Below, in pieces: positions 15,435 through 23,753 of a stretch of DNA of 64,000 bases. Origin of the DNA: Nocardioides sp. LHD-245 (GTDB taxonomy: Bacteria; Actinomycetota; Actinomycetes; Propionibacteriales; Nocardioidaceae); contig NZ_JAVFWN010000016.1 in the NCBI RefSeq assembly GCF_030929495.1, forward strand, positions 62,001 to 126,000, read 5' to 3'. Made by a program: the position numbers and the translations under genes. A model generated the notes under the pieces. It saw only the letters and a list, made by a program, of their open reading frames with translations. It searched no databases and had not been told where the DNA came from. The stretch's first letter is position 1. Each line of letters starts with the position of its first letter.

Positions 15435-16565
15435 ATGACGACAACGTGGGCTTCATGGATCGGATACGTCGTGGCCGCATGGTCGGCGGCGTACGGCGCG
15501 GCCGGCGTGTGGTGGGCCCTCGGTGGCGGTGGGTTCCCGTTCGGGACCGGCGACCCTGAGCTGGTGGCGGAGCCGGACGTGGCGTTCAAGGTCTCCTTGC
15601 TGGGGCGGACCACACCTGAGGTCGCCGGGCCGGTCATCGCCGTGCTGGGGCTCGCCGGCGCGGTCGTGGCGACCGCGATGACCCGCGTTCCGGTCCGGGG
15701 ATGGCTTCGACGCCTGCTGCCGGCGTTCGCCTGGATGCTGGCGACCGCACTGACCGTCGGCATCCAGGACTACCGGACGCTGATCGTGGTTGCGTACACA
15801 CCGATCCTGGCGATCGGCAAGGTCCTGGGGGTCTGGCCGGACGGCAGTGGGTGGGGCGATCTCTACCTTGCGCCGCGGCTGAACCTGCTGATGTGCCTGC
15901 TCGCGGGGGTGGGCTGGGCACTGCTCGCGGTCGCCTTCCGCCGCCGGATCGCCGGAGCGTGTGGATCCTGCGGGCGTGCTGGCACCGCCGAGCGCACCGT
16001 CGTGGACCGGTGGGGACGCCGCGCCGTCTGGATCGCGGTGGCAGCACCGCTGCTCTACTGCGGCACCCGATGGGCGTGGGCGCTCGGCTTCTCGCTCGGG
16101 ATGGACCCGGAGGCGTACCAGGAGGGCAAGGAGGAAGGCTTGTGGATCGCGGGCGCCGCACTGGCTTCCTTCGGCATCGTCGGGGCGGTACTGACGCTCG
16201 GGCTGATCCAGCGCTGGGGCGAGGTGTTCCCACGCTGGATCGTCGGCCTGCACGGCCGACGGGTCCCGCCGATGATGGCCGTCGTGCCGGCCGTGTTCGT
16301 CTCGGTGCTGGTGACCTCGGCGTCGTTCATGTACCTGCGCATCGTGCTCATCGACGGCCTCACGGCAGAGAACTGGGCACTTACCCTGCCCGAGGTGTTC
16401 TGGTCGGTTTGGGGAGCGGCACTGTTCGTGGCTGCCCTCGCCTACCACCGCCGCAGGCGGCCCGCATGTGCGATGTGCGGCCCGGAGAGCGGGGTCGAAC
16501 TTCCGGCCGACGTGTGTGTCAGGCCACCGGAGAAGTCCGGATCAGGTCGCCGCCCGGACCGGTGA
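15435..16565 (+). CDS. Multi-pass membrane protein divergent from a two-component system
   Basis: A 376-residue integral membrane protein with about eight hydrophobic helices; not a named family to me. Two Cys pairs sit in hydrophilic stretches: CGSCGR in the middle (near residue 177) and CAMCG near the C-terminus, which could bind a metal or form disulfides. The ATG at 15435 follows the twin palindromes and is preferred to earlier starts, which would place the coding region over those sites. Position suggests control by the divergent kinase/regulator pair. A transporter-like or sensor role is possible but not shown. Confidence 0.8.
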   Translation: MTTTWASWIGYVVAAWSAAYGAAGVWWALGGGGFPFGTGDPELVAEPDVAFKVSLLGRTTPEVAGPVIAVLGLAGAVVATAMTRVPVRGWLRRLLPAFAWMLATALTVGIQDYRTLIVVAYTPILAIGKVLGVWPDGSGWGDLYLAPRLNLLMCLLAGVGWALLAVAFRRRIAGACGSCGRAGTAERTVVDRWGRRAVWIAVAAPLLYCGTRWAWALGFSLGMDPEAYQEGKEEGLWIAGAALASFGIVGAVLTLGLIQRWGEVFPRWIVGLHGRRVPPMMAVVPAVFVSVLVTSASFMYLRIVLIDGLTAENWALTLPEVFWSVWGAALFVAALAYHRRRRPACAMCGPESGVELPADVCVRPPEKSGSGRRPDR

Positions 16566-16650
16566 TCACGAAAGTGCGACCGAACATGTCGTCCTGCGGC
16601 TCCTCACCACGCGGACCCCCTTCGGGTACGGGTGCCGGCTGATCCTCCTC
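16519..16650 (-). pseudogene. C-terminal fragment of an unrecognised protein
   Basis: A 43-codon stretch with protein-like composition (EEDQPAPVPEGG, then DMFGRTFVITGPGGDLIRT) ends at a stop at 16519. The frame continues upstream only through the direct-repeat region at 16700-16758, where it loses protein character. It looks like the 3' end of a gene cut at the repeat. Parent family not recognised. Confidence 0.45.
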
Positions 16651-16699
16651 GCCCGTACCAGATCCCAGGCTGCAGGTCTGGGCACGGCAACCCACAGGC

Positions 16700-16758
16700 T
16701 GACGTAACGCAACAGATTGACTTGTCGTAGGCAAAGTCAAGGTTCGCTGCATCTCGAC
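16700..16758. repeat. 59-bp direct repeat, copy A, with hairpin
   Basis: It begins TGACGTAA and shares a 38-bp core with copy B exactly 920 bp away (36 of 38 bases identical in 16721-16758). In copy A the end GCATCTCGAC (16749-16758) is mirrored by GTCGAGATGC (16768-16777), a perfect 10-bp hairpin with a 9-nt loop that copy B lacks. The AT content is higher than the surroundings. It may be a recombination or attachment site, or the end of a mobile element. Confidence 0.7.
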
Positions 16759-17033
16759 GATCAACATGTCGAGATGCAAGCAAGATTGGTGCACCCCACG
16801 GTGGGCTACTTTGACGAGACCGGCCCGCCAGACGGGGCTAGCCAAAGTGCGCCGAGCTCGGCTTGTCAGGCTGACTGGCGGGTTGCGGCGAGGAGCGCTG
16901 CGACATCCGGCGACGTCACTCTGAGCTGTCGATCGGGTGGAAGGCGCCCCGTTCGCGAGGAGGGAGGCACCGCGATGGCGCAGCCGGGGAGGAAAGACGG
17001 TGTCCGCTGTGGGGCGAGGCCGTCGATCGGCCA

Positions 17034-17207
17034 TCAGAGGAATCGCCGGATGGTCCTGCTCTCGTATTCGATCAGGTCAGTGGGGAGCCGGCTCGACGTG
17101 TCGGGCTCGATGGAGCAGCGACTCTTCAATCTGTAGGTGTGGTCTCGAGTCCACACCGGAGCACCCACCGGCAGTTCGATGAGGCCCGTCTCCTCAGCGG
17201 CCTCGCG
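17034..17207 (-). pseudogene. Nudix hydrolase fragment
   Basis: A 57-codon frame beginning REAAEETGL, the second half of the Nudix box (REUXEEXGU), then PVWTRDHTYRL as in Nudix proteins. The first half of the box (GX5EX7) and the N-terminal domain are missing. The fragment abuts the stop codon of the Cys-rich ORF at 17218, so the break point lies within about ten bases. Non-functional remnant. Confidence 0.6.
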
Positions 17208-17217
17208 AGGGGCAGCA

Positions 17218-17370
17218 CTAGGCGGGTGTGCAGCCGTGCTCATCGCAGCAGTGGTGCTTAGGCTCCGGACCGGGTGCGCCGGAAACAGCGAACATGCCGG
17301 AGTTGCTCTCGCAGCCGACGTGCTCGCAGATCGGCTGGCCGTTCTCATCCATCTCAGGCTCGATAGTCAC
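17218..17370 (-). CDS. Small Cys/His-rich protein (50 residues)
   Basis: A 50-codon frame from a GTG at 17370 (an internal ATG lies at codon 7). The product has five cysteines and several histidines arranged ICEHVGC...KHHCCDEHGC, which suggests a small zinc- or metal-binding protein. It is not in the usual gene lists because of its size and lies in a debris region, so it could be a relic of a longer protein. I do not recognise the family. The regular Cys/His spacing is the main evidence that it is or was coding. Confidence 0.45.
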   Translation of the reverse strand: MTIEPEMDENGQPICEHVGCESNSGMFAVSGAPGPEPKHHCCDEHGCTPA

Positions 17371-17437
17371 GGCATCGAGTATCGCGGATCACCCCGACAC
17401 GCTGAAACAAGGTTGTCAAACAGCACATAGGCAAATC

Positions 17438-17599
17438 TCAATCGAACTCGCCGCAGGAAACTTTGACGAACCAGCGCTGGACCCGGGCGTCCGTCCAACC
17501 CGACTTCCTTCCCGGGTCACCGCTGTCGTCGATGTAGGCGAACTCGGCGCGGGGCGCGGTGTTGCTCGCGATGACGTCCAGGATCGTCGGCCTCGACAC
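17438..17599 (-). pseudogene. DUF3800-like N-terminal fragment
   Basis: A 53-codon frame from a GTG at 17599 contains FAYIDDSGDPG, the hallmark start of DUF3800 proteins (usually YIDESGD with an acidic nuclease-like site), and then stops after QRWFVKVSCGEFD. Full-length DUF3800 proteins are over 200 residues, so this is a truncated remnant. Such genes are common in mobile and defence-rich DNA. Confidence 0.5.
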
Positions 17600-17619
17600 T
17601 CAGGGCCGCCCGTGTGGGT

Positions 17620-17678
17620 TGACGTAATCAGACAGTCAAACCTGTCGTAGGCAAAGTCAAAGTTCGCTGCATCTCGAC
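17620..17678. repeat. 59-bp direct repeat, copy B
   Basis: Matches copy A (16700-16758) over TGACGTAA and the 38-bp core, 920 bp downstream and in the same orientation. It ends 15 bp before the dnaB stop codon. The hairpin partner found after copy A is not present here. Confidence 0.7.
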
Positions 17679-17693
17679 AACAACAGGTCGCCG

Positions 17694-19103
17694 TCAGTGC
17701 GCCATGTCGACGAATCGGCTGTAGTGACCCTGGAAGGCGACGACGATGTCGCGGGTCGCGCCGTTGCGGTGCTTGGCGACGATCAGGTCGGCCTCGCCGG
17801 GGCGGGTCGACTCCTTCTCGTAGACGTCGTCTCTATGGAGAAGGATCACCATATCCGCATCCTGCTCGATGCTGCCGCTTTCGCGAAGGTCCGACATCGC
17901 CGGACGCTTGTCGGCGCGCTGCTCGGGACCACGGTTGAGCTGCGAGAGCGCGATGATCGGGATCTCGAGCTCCTTGGCGAGGAGCTTCATCTGCCGGGAG
18001 AACTCCGAGACCTCGAGCTGGCGGGACTCGACCTTCTTGCCCGAGGACATCAGCTGGAGGTAGTCGATGACCATCAGCTTGAGGTCGTGCTTCTGCTTGA
18101 GCCGGCGGGCCTTGGCCCGGATCTCGGTCATCGTCATGTTGGGCGAGTCGTCGACGAACATCGGCGCGGCCGAGACCTTCGCGACGTGGCGGGCCAGGCG
18201 GTCCCACTCCTCGGTGCCCATCTTGCCGTTGCGGATGTGGTTGAGCGGGATCCGCGCCTCGGCCGAGAGCAGGCGCATCACGATCTCGGCGCGCGTCATC
18301 TCCAGGCTGAAGAAGGCGCTGGTCAGGTTGTGCCCGACGGAGGCCGCGCGGCAAAAATCGAGAGCCAGCGTTGATTTGCCCATAGCGGGACGCGCCGCGA
18401 CGACGATCATCTGGCCGGAGTGCAGGCCGTTGGTGAGCTCGTCGAGGTCGGCGAAACCGGTGGGGACGCCGTAGATGCCGGCCTCACGGTTCTCGATCGC
18501 CTCGATCTCGTCGAGGACACCGTCCATGATGTCGCTGAGCGGTGCGTAGTCCTCGGACTTGTTGCGGTCGGTGACCTTGTAGATCTCCGACTGGGCCTCG
18601 TTGACGATGCCGTCGACTTCACCCTCGCCGGCGTAGCTGATCTGGACGATCTTGGTGCCGGCGTTGACCAGGCGGCGCAGGATCGCCTTCTCGTAGACGA
18701 TCTCGGCGTAGAAGCCGGCATTCGCCGCGATCGGCACGTTGGCCGCGAGGGTGTGGAGGTACGGCGCGCCGCCGATCTTCTGAAGCTGACCGCGCCGCTG
18801 CAGCTCGCCCGCGACGGTCACCATGTCGGCGGGCTCGCCGCGGCTGTAGAGGTCGAGGATCGCCTCGTGGATCTCCTCGTGGGCGGGCCGGTAGTAGTCG
18901 GGCCCGCGGAGCACCTCGACCACGTCGGCGATGGCGTCCTTGGAGATCATCATCGCGCCGAGCACGGACTGCTCGGCGGCCATGTCCTGCGGCGGGGTGC
19001 GGCCGCCGCTGGGCGCCTCGCCCGGTGCGTACGACGCGGGGCCGTCGCCCCAGTTGCTGGGCGGCTCGGCGGTCCAGGCGGGCGGGTCGTCCGTGAGACT
19101 CAC
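17694..19103 (-). CDS. dnaB: Replicative DNA helicase DnaB
   Basis: A 469-residue hexameric helicase that unwinds DNA at the replication fork. The N-terminal domain starts with PPQDMAAEQSVLGAMM. The RecA-like domain has Walker A ARPAMGKSTLAL, Walker B LMVIDYLQLM, a QLNRGPEQR loop and SGSIEQDADMVILLHRDD. No intein is present. The GTG at 19103 is chosen because AGGAGGTGGGAGGACC precedes it and the family N-terminal domain begins about 40 residues later; an ATG further upstream (19205) would add an unsupported extension. In actinobacteria dnaB lies close to the rpsF-rplI block, as here. Confidence 0.96.
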   Translation of the reverse strand: MSLTDDPPAWTAEPPSNWGDGPASYAPGEAPSGGRTPPQDMAAEQSVLGAMMISKDAIADVVEVLRGPDYYRPAHEEIHEAILDLYSRGEPADMVTVAGELQRRGQLQKIGGAPYLHTLAANVPIAANAGFYAEIVYEKAILRRLVNAGTKIVQISYAGEGEVDGIVNEAQSEIYKVTDRNKSEDYAPLSDIMDGVLDEIEAIENREAGIYGVPTGFADLDELTNGLHSGQMIVVAARPAMGKSTLALDFCRAASVGHNLTSAFFSLEMTRAEIVMRLLSAEARIPLNHIRNGKMGTEEWDRLARHVAKVSAAPMFVDDSPNMTMTEIRAKARRLKQKHDLKLMVIDYLQLMSSGKKVESRQLEVSEFSRQMKLLAKELEIPIIALSQLNRGPEQRADKRPAMSDLRESGSIEQDADMVILLHRDDVYEKESTRPGEADLIVAKHRNGATRDIVVAFQGHYSRFVDMAH

Positions 19104-19280
19104 GGTCCTCCCACCTCCTGATCTCGTCACCGTCTCGTCGCGGTCTCGCTCCGGCCCGGTCGCCCGGGGTCGTGCGGTACCCAGCGTCTCGACCGGGTCC
19201 GACACAATCAGCCGAGCGGGTCGACCGCACGTGCCACCAGTGCGGCAACCTACGGGCCGGACGGGCTCGCCGAAAGCGCC

Positions 19281-19561
19281 TTATCCACAAGGGTTGGGGA
19301 TAACTCGGGGTAGGGCGTGGACGACACGCGGACATGGTGTGCACGGGGTGGGGAGGAACCTGTGGAGGCGAAGCGGCCAGAGAGGCCCGATGTGCGGCTG
19401 ACCTGCGGAAACGTCGATTCACGCCTGTGGATGGCAAAAAACTGGGATGTGATCCTGTTCACCTTCCGGCCATCGGGGGGTCGGATGCCGTCTCCCGCCG
19501 CACGGGTCCCGCTACCACACCTAAGGCCCTCATTTCCACAGGGGGACCCCACTTATCCACC
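19281..19561. promoter_or_regulatory. DnaA-box-like sites upstream of dnaB
   Basis: In the 374-bp gap 19206-19579, which holds no gene, TTATCCACA occurs at 19281-19289 (perfect box). TTATCCACC at 19553-19561 differs by one base, and TTTCCACAG (19533-19541) and the inverted CTGTGGATG (19424-19432) are weaker. The region may let DnaA control dnaB or the divergent MATE gene. It is too short and lacks the dnaA/dnaN neighbours of oriC. Confidence 0.5.
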
Positions 19562-19579
19562 GGCGCGGGAGCGACCGTG

Positions 19580-20929
19580 GTGAGCGCGGCACGGGCGCTG
19601 GACCGGGAGATCGCCCGGCTCGCGTTCCCGGCCTTCCTCGCGCTGGTCGCCGAGCCCCTGTTCCTGCTCGGCGACGCCGTCGTCGTCGGCCACCTCGGCA
19701 CCCCGGAGCTGGCCGGCCTCGGCATCGCCGGCACCGTGGTGACGACGGTCGTGGGCCTGTGCATCTTCCTCGCCTACGGCACCACCGCCGGAGTCGCCCG
19801 CCAGATCGGCGCCGGCCACCGCGACGCCGCCCTCGCCCAGGGCCTCGACGGGCTGTGGCTGGCCGTGCTGATCGGCGTGCCCGCCACCCTGCTCACCGCG
19901 CTGGCCGCCGACCCGCTCGTCGCCGTGTTCGGGGCCTCCCCCGACGTGGTCGAGCCGGCCACGACGTACCTCCGGGTCGCCGCCCTCGGCCTGCTCCCAC
20001 TCCTGCTGATCCTCGCGGGCACCGGCGTGCTGCGCGGCCTCCAGGACACCCGCACCCCGCTCGTGGTCGCCGTGGCGGGCAATGTCGCCAACATCGTGCT
20101 CAACGTGGTCCTCGTGTACGGCGCCGGTCCGGTGCCGGGGCTCGGGATCGCCGGGTCCGCGCTCGGCTCCGTGCTCGCCCAGACGGCGATGGCCCTCGCC
20201 CTGGTCCTGACCGTGGTGCGGGCCGCCCGCCGCGAGGGCGCGACCCTGCGCCCCCACCTGCCCGGCGTGCGCGCGGCCGCGCGGGCCGGCGTCCCCCTCA
20301 TCGTGCGCACCCTCACCCTGCGGGCCTCCCTGCTCGTGACGACGTACGCCGTCGTCCTCACCGCGACCGCCGACCCGGATCTCGACAGCGCCGCGGTCCC
20401 GGTCGCGACCCACCAGCTGGCGATGACCCTGTGGGGCTTCCTGGCCTTCGTCCTGGACGCGATCGCCATCGCCGCGCAGGCCATCACCGGCCGCTACCTG
20501 GGGGCCGGGGACGTCGCCGGCACCCGCGAGGTCACGCGGCGGATGGTGGGCTGGGGGGTGGTCAGCGGCATCGCGACCGGACTGCTGCTGGCGGCGGCGA
20601 GCCCGTGGCTCGGCGCCCTGTTCACGCCCGACGCGGGAGTCCGCGACGCGCTCGTGCCCGTGCTGCTGGTCGCCGCCCTCGCGCAGCCGGTCGCGGGCGT
20701 CGTGTTCGTCCTCGACGGCGTCCTGATCGGGGCCGGCGACGGTCGCTACCTGGCCTGGGCGGGCGTGATCGTGCTCGCGGGCTACGCTCCGGTCGTGCTG
20801 CTGACGAGTGGGCTGGGTGCCGGACTGCCCTGGCTGTGGGTCGTGTTCTCCGTGGTGTTCATGGGCGGCCGGCTGGTCACCTTGGTGCGCCGTGCGCGGG
20901 GCGACGCCTGGCTGGTGGCCGGGGCGTGA
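19580..20929 (+). CDS. MATE-family efflux transporter (DinF-like)
   Basis: A 449-residue protein with about twelve hydrophobic helices in two similar halves. The N-terminus PAFLALVAEPLFLLGDAVVVG and the internal repeat with PLIVRTLTLR fit the DinF-like branch of MATE cation-coupled exporters. Start is one of two adjacent GTG codons (19577 or 19580), preceded by GGGAG; a long open frame upstream runs through the DnaA-box region and is not coding. It probably exports cationic or toxic compounds. Its TGA overlaps the GTG of the next gene. Confidence 0.93.
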   Translation: MSAARALDREIARLAFPAFLALVAEPLFLLGDAVVVGHLGTPELAGLGIAGTVVTTVVGLCIFLAYGTTAGVARQIGAGHRDAALAQGLDGLWLAVLIGVPATLLTALAADPLVAVFGASPDVVEPATTYLRVAALGLLPLLLILAGTGVLRGLQDTRTPLVVAVAGNVANIVLNVVLVYGAGPVPGLGIAGSALGSVLAQTAMALALVLTVVRAARREGATLRPHLPGVRAAARAGVPLIVRTLTLRASLLVTTYAVVLTATADPDLDSAAVPVATHQLAMTLWGFLAFVLDAIAIAAQAITGRYLGAGDVAGTREVTRRMVGWGVVSGIATGLLLAAASPWLGALFTPDAGVRDALVPVLLVAALAQPVAGVVFVLDGVLIGAGDGRYLAWAGVIVLAGYAPVVLLTSGLGAGLPWLWVVFSVVFMGGRLVTLVRRARGDAWLVAGA

Positions 20930-21480
20930 AGCCGCTCCAAGCGGTCGGGCTGGGTCTCGTGCTGCTCGCACTGGGTCCGGCCGACGCGGAGCCGGGCACC
21001 TTCGACCCACTGCCCGACCCCTTCGGCTGGCTGCTGATCCTGATCGGCCTGCACGGCCTGAACGGCGCCCTCGAGGCACGGCGGATGCCCGCCCTCCGGT
21101 TCCTCGGTGGGCTCGCCCTCGCCATCTCGGTCGCGCTGGTCGTGCCGGCCGTGGCGCGCTGGGTCGCCACCGACCCGTCGCTGGGCTGGGCGGCCGACGT
21201 CCCCCGGTTCGGCTTCTTCGCGCTGCTGTGCCACCAGCTCAGCCAGGCGGCGCTGCGGGCGCGCAGCACGGGTGGCGCCAGCGCGTTCGGCATGGCCGCC
21301 CTGACGCTGCTCTTCGTGCTCGCCGCGCCGCCGCTGGCCTTCGGCGCCGACTGGACCGGCGTCGGAACCGCCGGCGAGGTCGCCGCCCAGGCGGTCCAGC
21401 TCGCCCTCGTGATCCTCTGCTTCGTCGTCGCCGGACGAACCTGGGCGGGCGCGCCGCCCGCGCCGGACCCGGCGGCCTGA
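20926..21480 (+). CDS. Five-helix membrane protein coupled to the MATE exporter
   Basis: A 184-residue hydrophobic protein with about five membrane segments, a conserved-looking FDPLPDPFGWLLILIGLHGL near the N-terminus, and no recognised catalytic motif. The GTG start overlaps the MATE stop (GTGA). It may assist the exporter or simply share its transcript; function unknown. Confidence 0.82.
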   Translation: MKPLQAVGLGLVLLALGPADAEPGTFDPLPDPFGWLLILIGLHGLNGALEARRMPALRFLGGLALAISVALVVPAVARWVATDPSLGWAADVPRFGFFALLCHQLSQAALRARSTGGASAFGMAALTLLFVLAAPPLAFGADWTGVGTAGEVAAQAVQLALVILCFVVAGRTWAGAPPAPDPAA

Positions 21481-21521
21481 GTCCGTCGGGTCCGCCGGGT
21501 CCGTCGGGTCCGCTGGAGAGG

Positions 21522-22154
21522 TCAGCCCGCGATCGCGGTGAGGATCCGCTCGGCGAGGCCGACCGACTGGTTGAGCGGGTCGCCCTCGTACTGGACGCCG
21601 TCCTCGTAGTCGAGGTCGATCTGCAGCAGGACCTTGTCGGTGCAGGCCCGCAGCTCGCCCTCGAACTCCGGCGGGTTGCTCACCTTCCACCAGCCACCGG
21701 TCGCACCAGCGATGTCGGCGGCAGGCTCGACGATGCCGTCGTCGTCGGCCGGCTGCGGGCACCCGAAGGCGCCCCGGGTGAAGTCCTCGGGGCCGGTCAG
21801 CTTCACGGTGACCTCGGCCAGCCCGGCCGACTCGAACGAGCAGTCGTCGCTCGTCCAGGCCAGACCCTGCTCGTCGGAGTCGTCACCGCCGACCTCGGGC
21901 GCCCCGAAGCTCATGCCGTACGCCTCGGCCAGGTCGTCGGCGCTCACCACGTCGCACGCGGCGGGCAGGGTCGAGGCGGGGGTCGACGGAGCGGTGGGCG
22001 CCGCGCTCGGCGGCACCTCGGTGGGCGAGGTCTCCTCGGTCGGGCTGGACGCGGCGGTCGGGGTGTCGTCCGCGTCCGGGTCGTCGTCGCCGCAGGCCGC
22101 CAGGACCGGGGTCAGCAGGAGGAGGGCAGCGGGCCAGAGCCGTCGTACACGCAT
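21522..22154 (-). CDS. Lipoprotein (DUF3558-like)
   Basis: A 210-residue exported lipoprotein. The signal peptide starts MRVRRLWPAALLLL and has the lipobox cysteine in VLAACGDDD (residue 21), followed by a Thr/Ser/Pro/Glu linker of about 45 residues. The folded domain begins with CDVVSADDLAEAYG, typical of DUF3558-type actinobacterial lipoproteins, and has further cysteines (DDCSFE, FGCPQP, RACTDK) likely in disulfides. The start at 22154 places the signal sequence at the N-terminus; a longer frame would bury it. Role unknown. Confidence 0.85.
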   Translation of the reverse strand: MRVRRLWPAALLLLTPVLAACGDDDPDADDTPTAASSPTEETSPTEVPPSAAPTAPSTPASTLPAACDVVSADDLAEAYGMSFGAPEVGGDDSDEQGLAWTSDDCSFESAGLAEVTVKLTGPEDFTRGAFGCPQPADDDGIVEPAADIAGATGGWWKVSNPPEFEGELRACTDKVLLQIDLDYEDGVQYEGDPLNQSVGLAERILTAIAG

Positions 22155-22205
22155 GGGGAAGCTCCTGAGTTGCAGGGGGAAGGAAGGAGTTGGGTCAAAA
22201 GTAGC

Positions 22206-22238
22206 GGCGTGGCCGGTCCCGAGGGGACCGGCCACGCC
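22206..22238 (-). terminator. Rho-independent terminator of the rpsF-rplI operon
   Basis: A perfect 15-bp stem (22206-22220 with 22224-22238) closes on a 3-nt loop. On the minus strand it is followed by GCTACTTTTG, a short U run. It lies 17 bp after the rplI stop. Confidence 0.9.
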
Positions 22239-22255
22239 GTCGTACGTCGATCAGG

Positions 22256-22702
22256 TCAGGCCGGGATGACGTTGAGCGCCACCGCGGCGGACACGTCGTC
22301 GTGGAGCTTGACCGACACCGCGTGGTTGCCCAGCGACTTGATCGGGTTGCCGAGGACGATGGTCCGCTTGTCGATCGCCTCGCCGGCGGCGTCACCGAGC
22401 GCGGCCGCGATGTCGGCGGGGGTGACCGCACCGAACAGGCGGCCGCCCTGGCCCGCCTTGACCTTGACGTCGACCGGCGAGCCCTCGAGCTTGGCCTTCA
22501 GGTCGGCGGCGTGGGCCTCGTCGCGGACCGCACGCGCGGAGCGGGCGGCCTTGATCGAGTCGGCCTGCGCCTGGGCGCCCCGGGTCCACCGGATGCCGAA
22601 GCCGCGGGGAATGAGGTAGTTGCGGCCGTAGCCGTCCTTGACCTCGACCACGTCACCGGCAGCGCCGAGGTTCTCGACCTCCTGGGTCAGGATGATCTTC
22701 AT
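22256..22702 (-). CDS. rplI: 50S ribosomal protein L9
   Basis: A 148-residue large-subunit protein at the usual bacterial length. The N-terminal domain MKIILTQEVENLGAAGDVVEV with KDGYGRNYLIPRG is diagnostic; the C-terminal domain contains LFGAVTPADIAAAL. It is the last gene of the rpsF-ssb-rpsR-rplI operon and is followed by a strong terminator. GGAGAGC precedes the ATG. Confidence 0.98.
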   Translation of the reverse strand: MKIILTQEVENLGAAGDVVEVKDGYGRNYLIPRGFGIRWTRGAQAQADSIKAARSARAVRDEAHAADLKAKLEGSPVDVKVKAGQGGRLFGAVTPADIAAALGDAAGEAIDKRTIVLGNPIKSLGNHAVSVKLHDDVSAAVALNVIPA

Positions 22703-22730
22703 GAGTTCAGCTCTCCTTCTCTGACTCTGC

Positions 22731-22967
22731 TCAGCGACCGGCGGAGGTGTAGGGCAGCAGCGCGACCTCGCGGGCGTTCTTCACCGCGATCGCGACGTCC
22801 CGCTGGTGCTGGACGCAGTTGCCGGTCACCCGACGGGCGCGGATCTTGCCGCGGTCGGAGATGAACTTCTTCAGAAGGCCGGTGTCCTTGTAGTCGACAC
22901 CGGTGGCCTTCTCCTTGCAGAACTGGCAAACCTTCTTCTTCGGCTTGCGGACGACTGCCTTCGCCAT
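22731..22967 (-). CDS. rpsR: 30S ribosomal protein S18
   Basis: A 78-residue small-subunit protein, with KKKVCQFCKEK and the conserved core LLKKFISDRGKIRARRVTG followed by NCVQHQRD. The Cys residues (CxxC and NC) mark this as the zinc-binding C+ form; actinobacteria often carry a second, zinc-free copy used in zinc starvation. It lies between ssb and rplI, with AGGAGGAGCACC before the ATG. Confidence 0.98.
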   Translation of the reverse strand: MAKAVVRKPKKKVCQFCKEKATGVDYKDTGLLKKFISDRGKIRARRVTGNCVQHQRDVAIAVKNAREVALLPYTSAGR

Positions 22968-23038
22968 TGTGGTGCTCCTCCTCAGAGCCCGGCCGCGTCA
23001 GTCAACGACGGCCGGAATGGTTGGGTTGTGATGCTTGA

Positions 23039-23629
23039 TCAGAACGGGGGCTCGTCGCTCGACGCGACGCCCGGCGCGGCCCACGGGTCATTGGCCGGGG
23101 CACTGCCCCCGTAGTTGGAACCGCCACCCTGCTGCTGCCCACCACCGGCGGGGGCACCGCCCCACGGGTCCTGACCCGCGGGACGTCCACCGCCCTGGTT
23201 GCCGCCACCCTGGCCGCCACCCTGGGCACCGCCCTGGTTGCCGTAGCCGCCGCTACCGCCGGAGCGGCTCGCGCGGGTGACCTTGGCAGTCGCCCACGTC
23301 AGCGACGGGCCGATCTCGTCGACCTGCAGCTCGTTGACGGTGCGTCGCTGACCCTCACGGTCGTCGTACGAGCGCGACACGAGCCGGCCCTGGACGACGA
23401 CGCGCATCCCCTTCTGCAGGGACTCGGCGACGTTCTCGGCGACCTGGCGCCAGACCGAGCAGCGCAGGAACAGGGTCTCCCCGTCCTTCCACTCGTTGGT
23501 CTGACGGTCGAAGGACCGCGGCGTGGACGCCACCGTGAAGTTGGCGACGGCCGCACCCGACGGGGTGAAGCGCAGCTCCGGGTCGTCGGTGAGGTTTCCG
23601 ATGACGGTGATGACGGTGTCGCCAGCCAT
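23039..23629 (-). CDS. ssb: Single-stranded DNA-binding protein
   Basis: A 196-residue SSB. An N-terminal OB fold (about 1-112) begins DTVITVIGNLTDDPELRF, with the conserved FLRCSVWRQVAENVAESL and GMRVVVQGRL segments. It is followed by a long Gly/Gln/Asn-rich linker and the acidic C-terminal tip DEPPF that recruits partner enzymes. It acts in replication, repair and recombination. An AGGAGACCACC sequence precedes the ATG. Confidence 0.98.
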   Translation of the reverse strand: MAGDTVITVIGNLTDDPELRFTPSGAAVANFTVASTPRSFDRQTNEWKDGETLFLRCSVWRQVAENVAESLQKGMRVVVQGRLVSRSYDDREGQRRTVNELQVDEIGPSLTWATAKVTRASRSGGSGGYGNQGGAQGGGQGGGNQGGGRPAGQDPWGGAPAGGGQQQGGGSNYGGSAPANDPWAAPGVASSDEPPF

Positions 23630-23753
23630 GGTGGTCTCCTGTGAGGGTGGGTTCGAGTGGCCCGCCCGGGTCAGTCCCGGGCAACGGCCCCCATGGTGTC
23701 CCGTGGTTCCGACAATGAACAGTCGCGTTCCACAGGAAAGGGGCCGGGCTGCC

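Noticed and set aside
19206..19579. Chromosomal origin (oriC).
   Set aside because: Only one perfect DnaA box, a short gap, and dnaB/MATE rather than dnaA/dnaN as neighbours.
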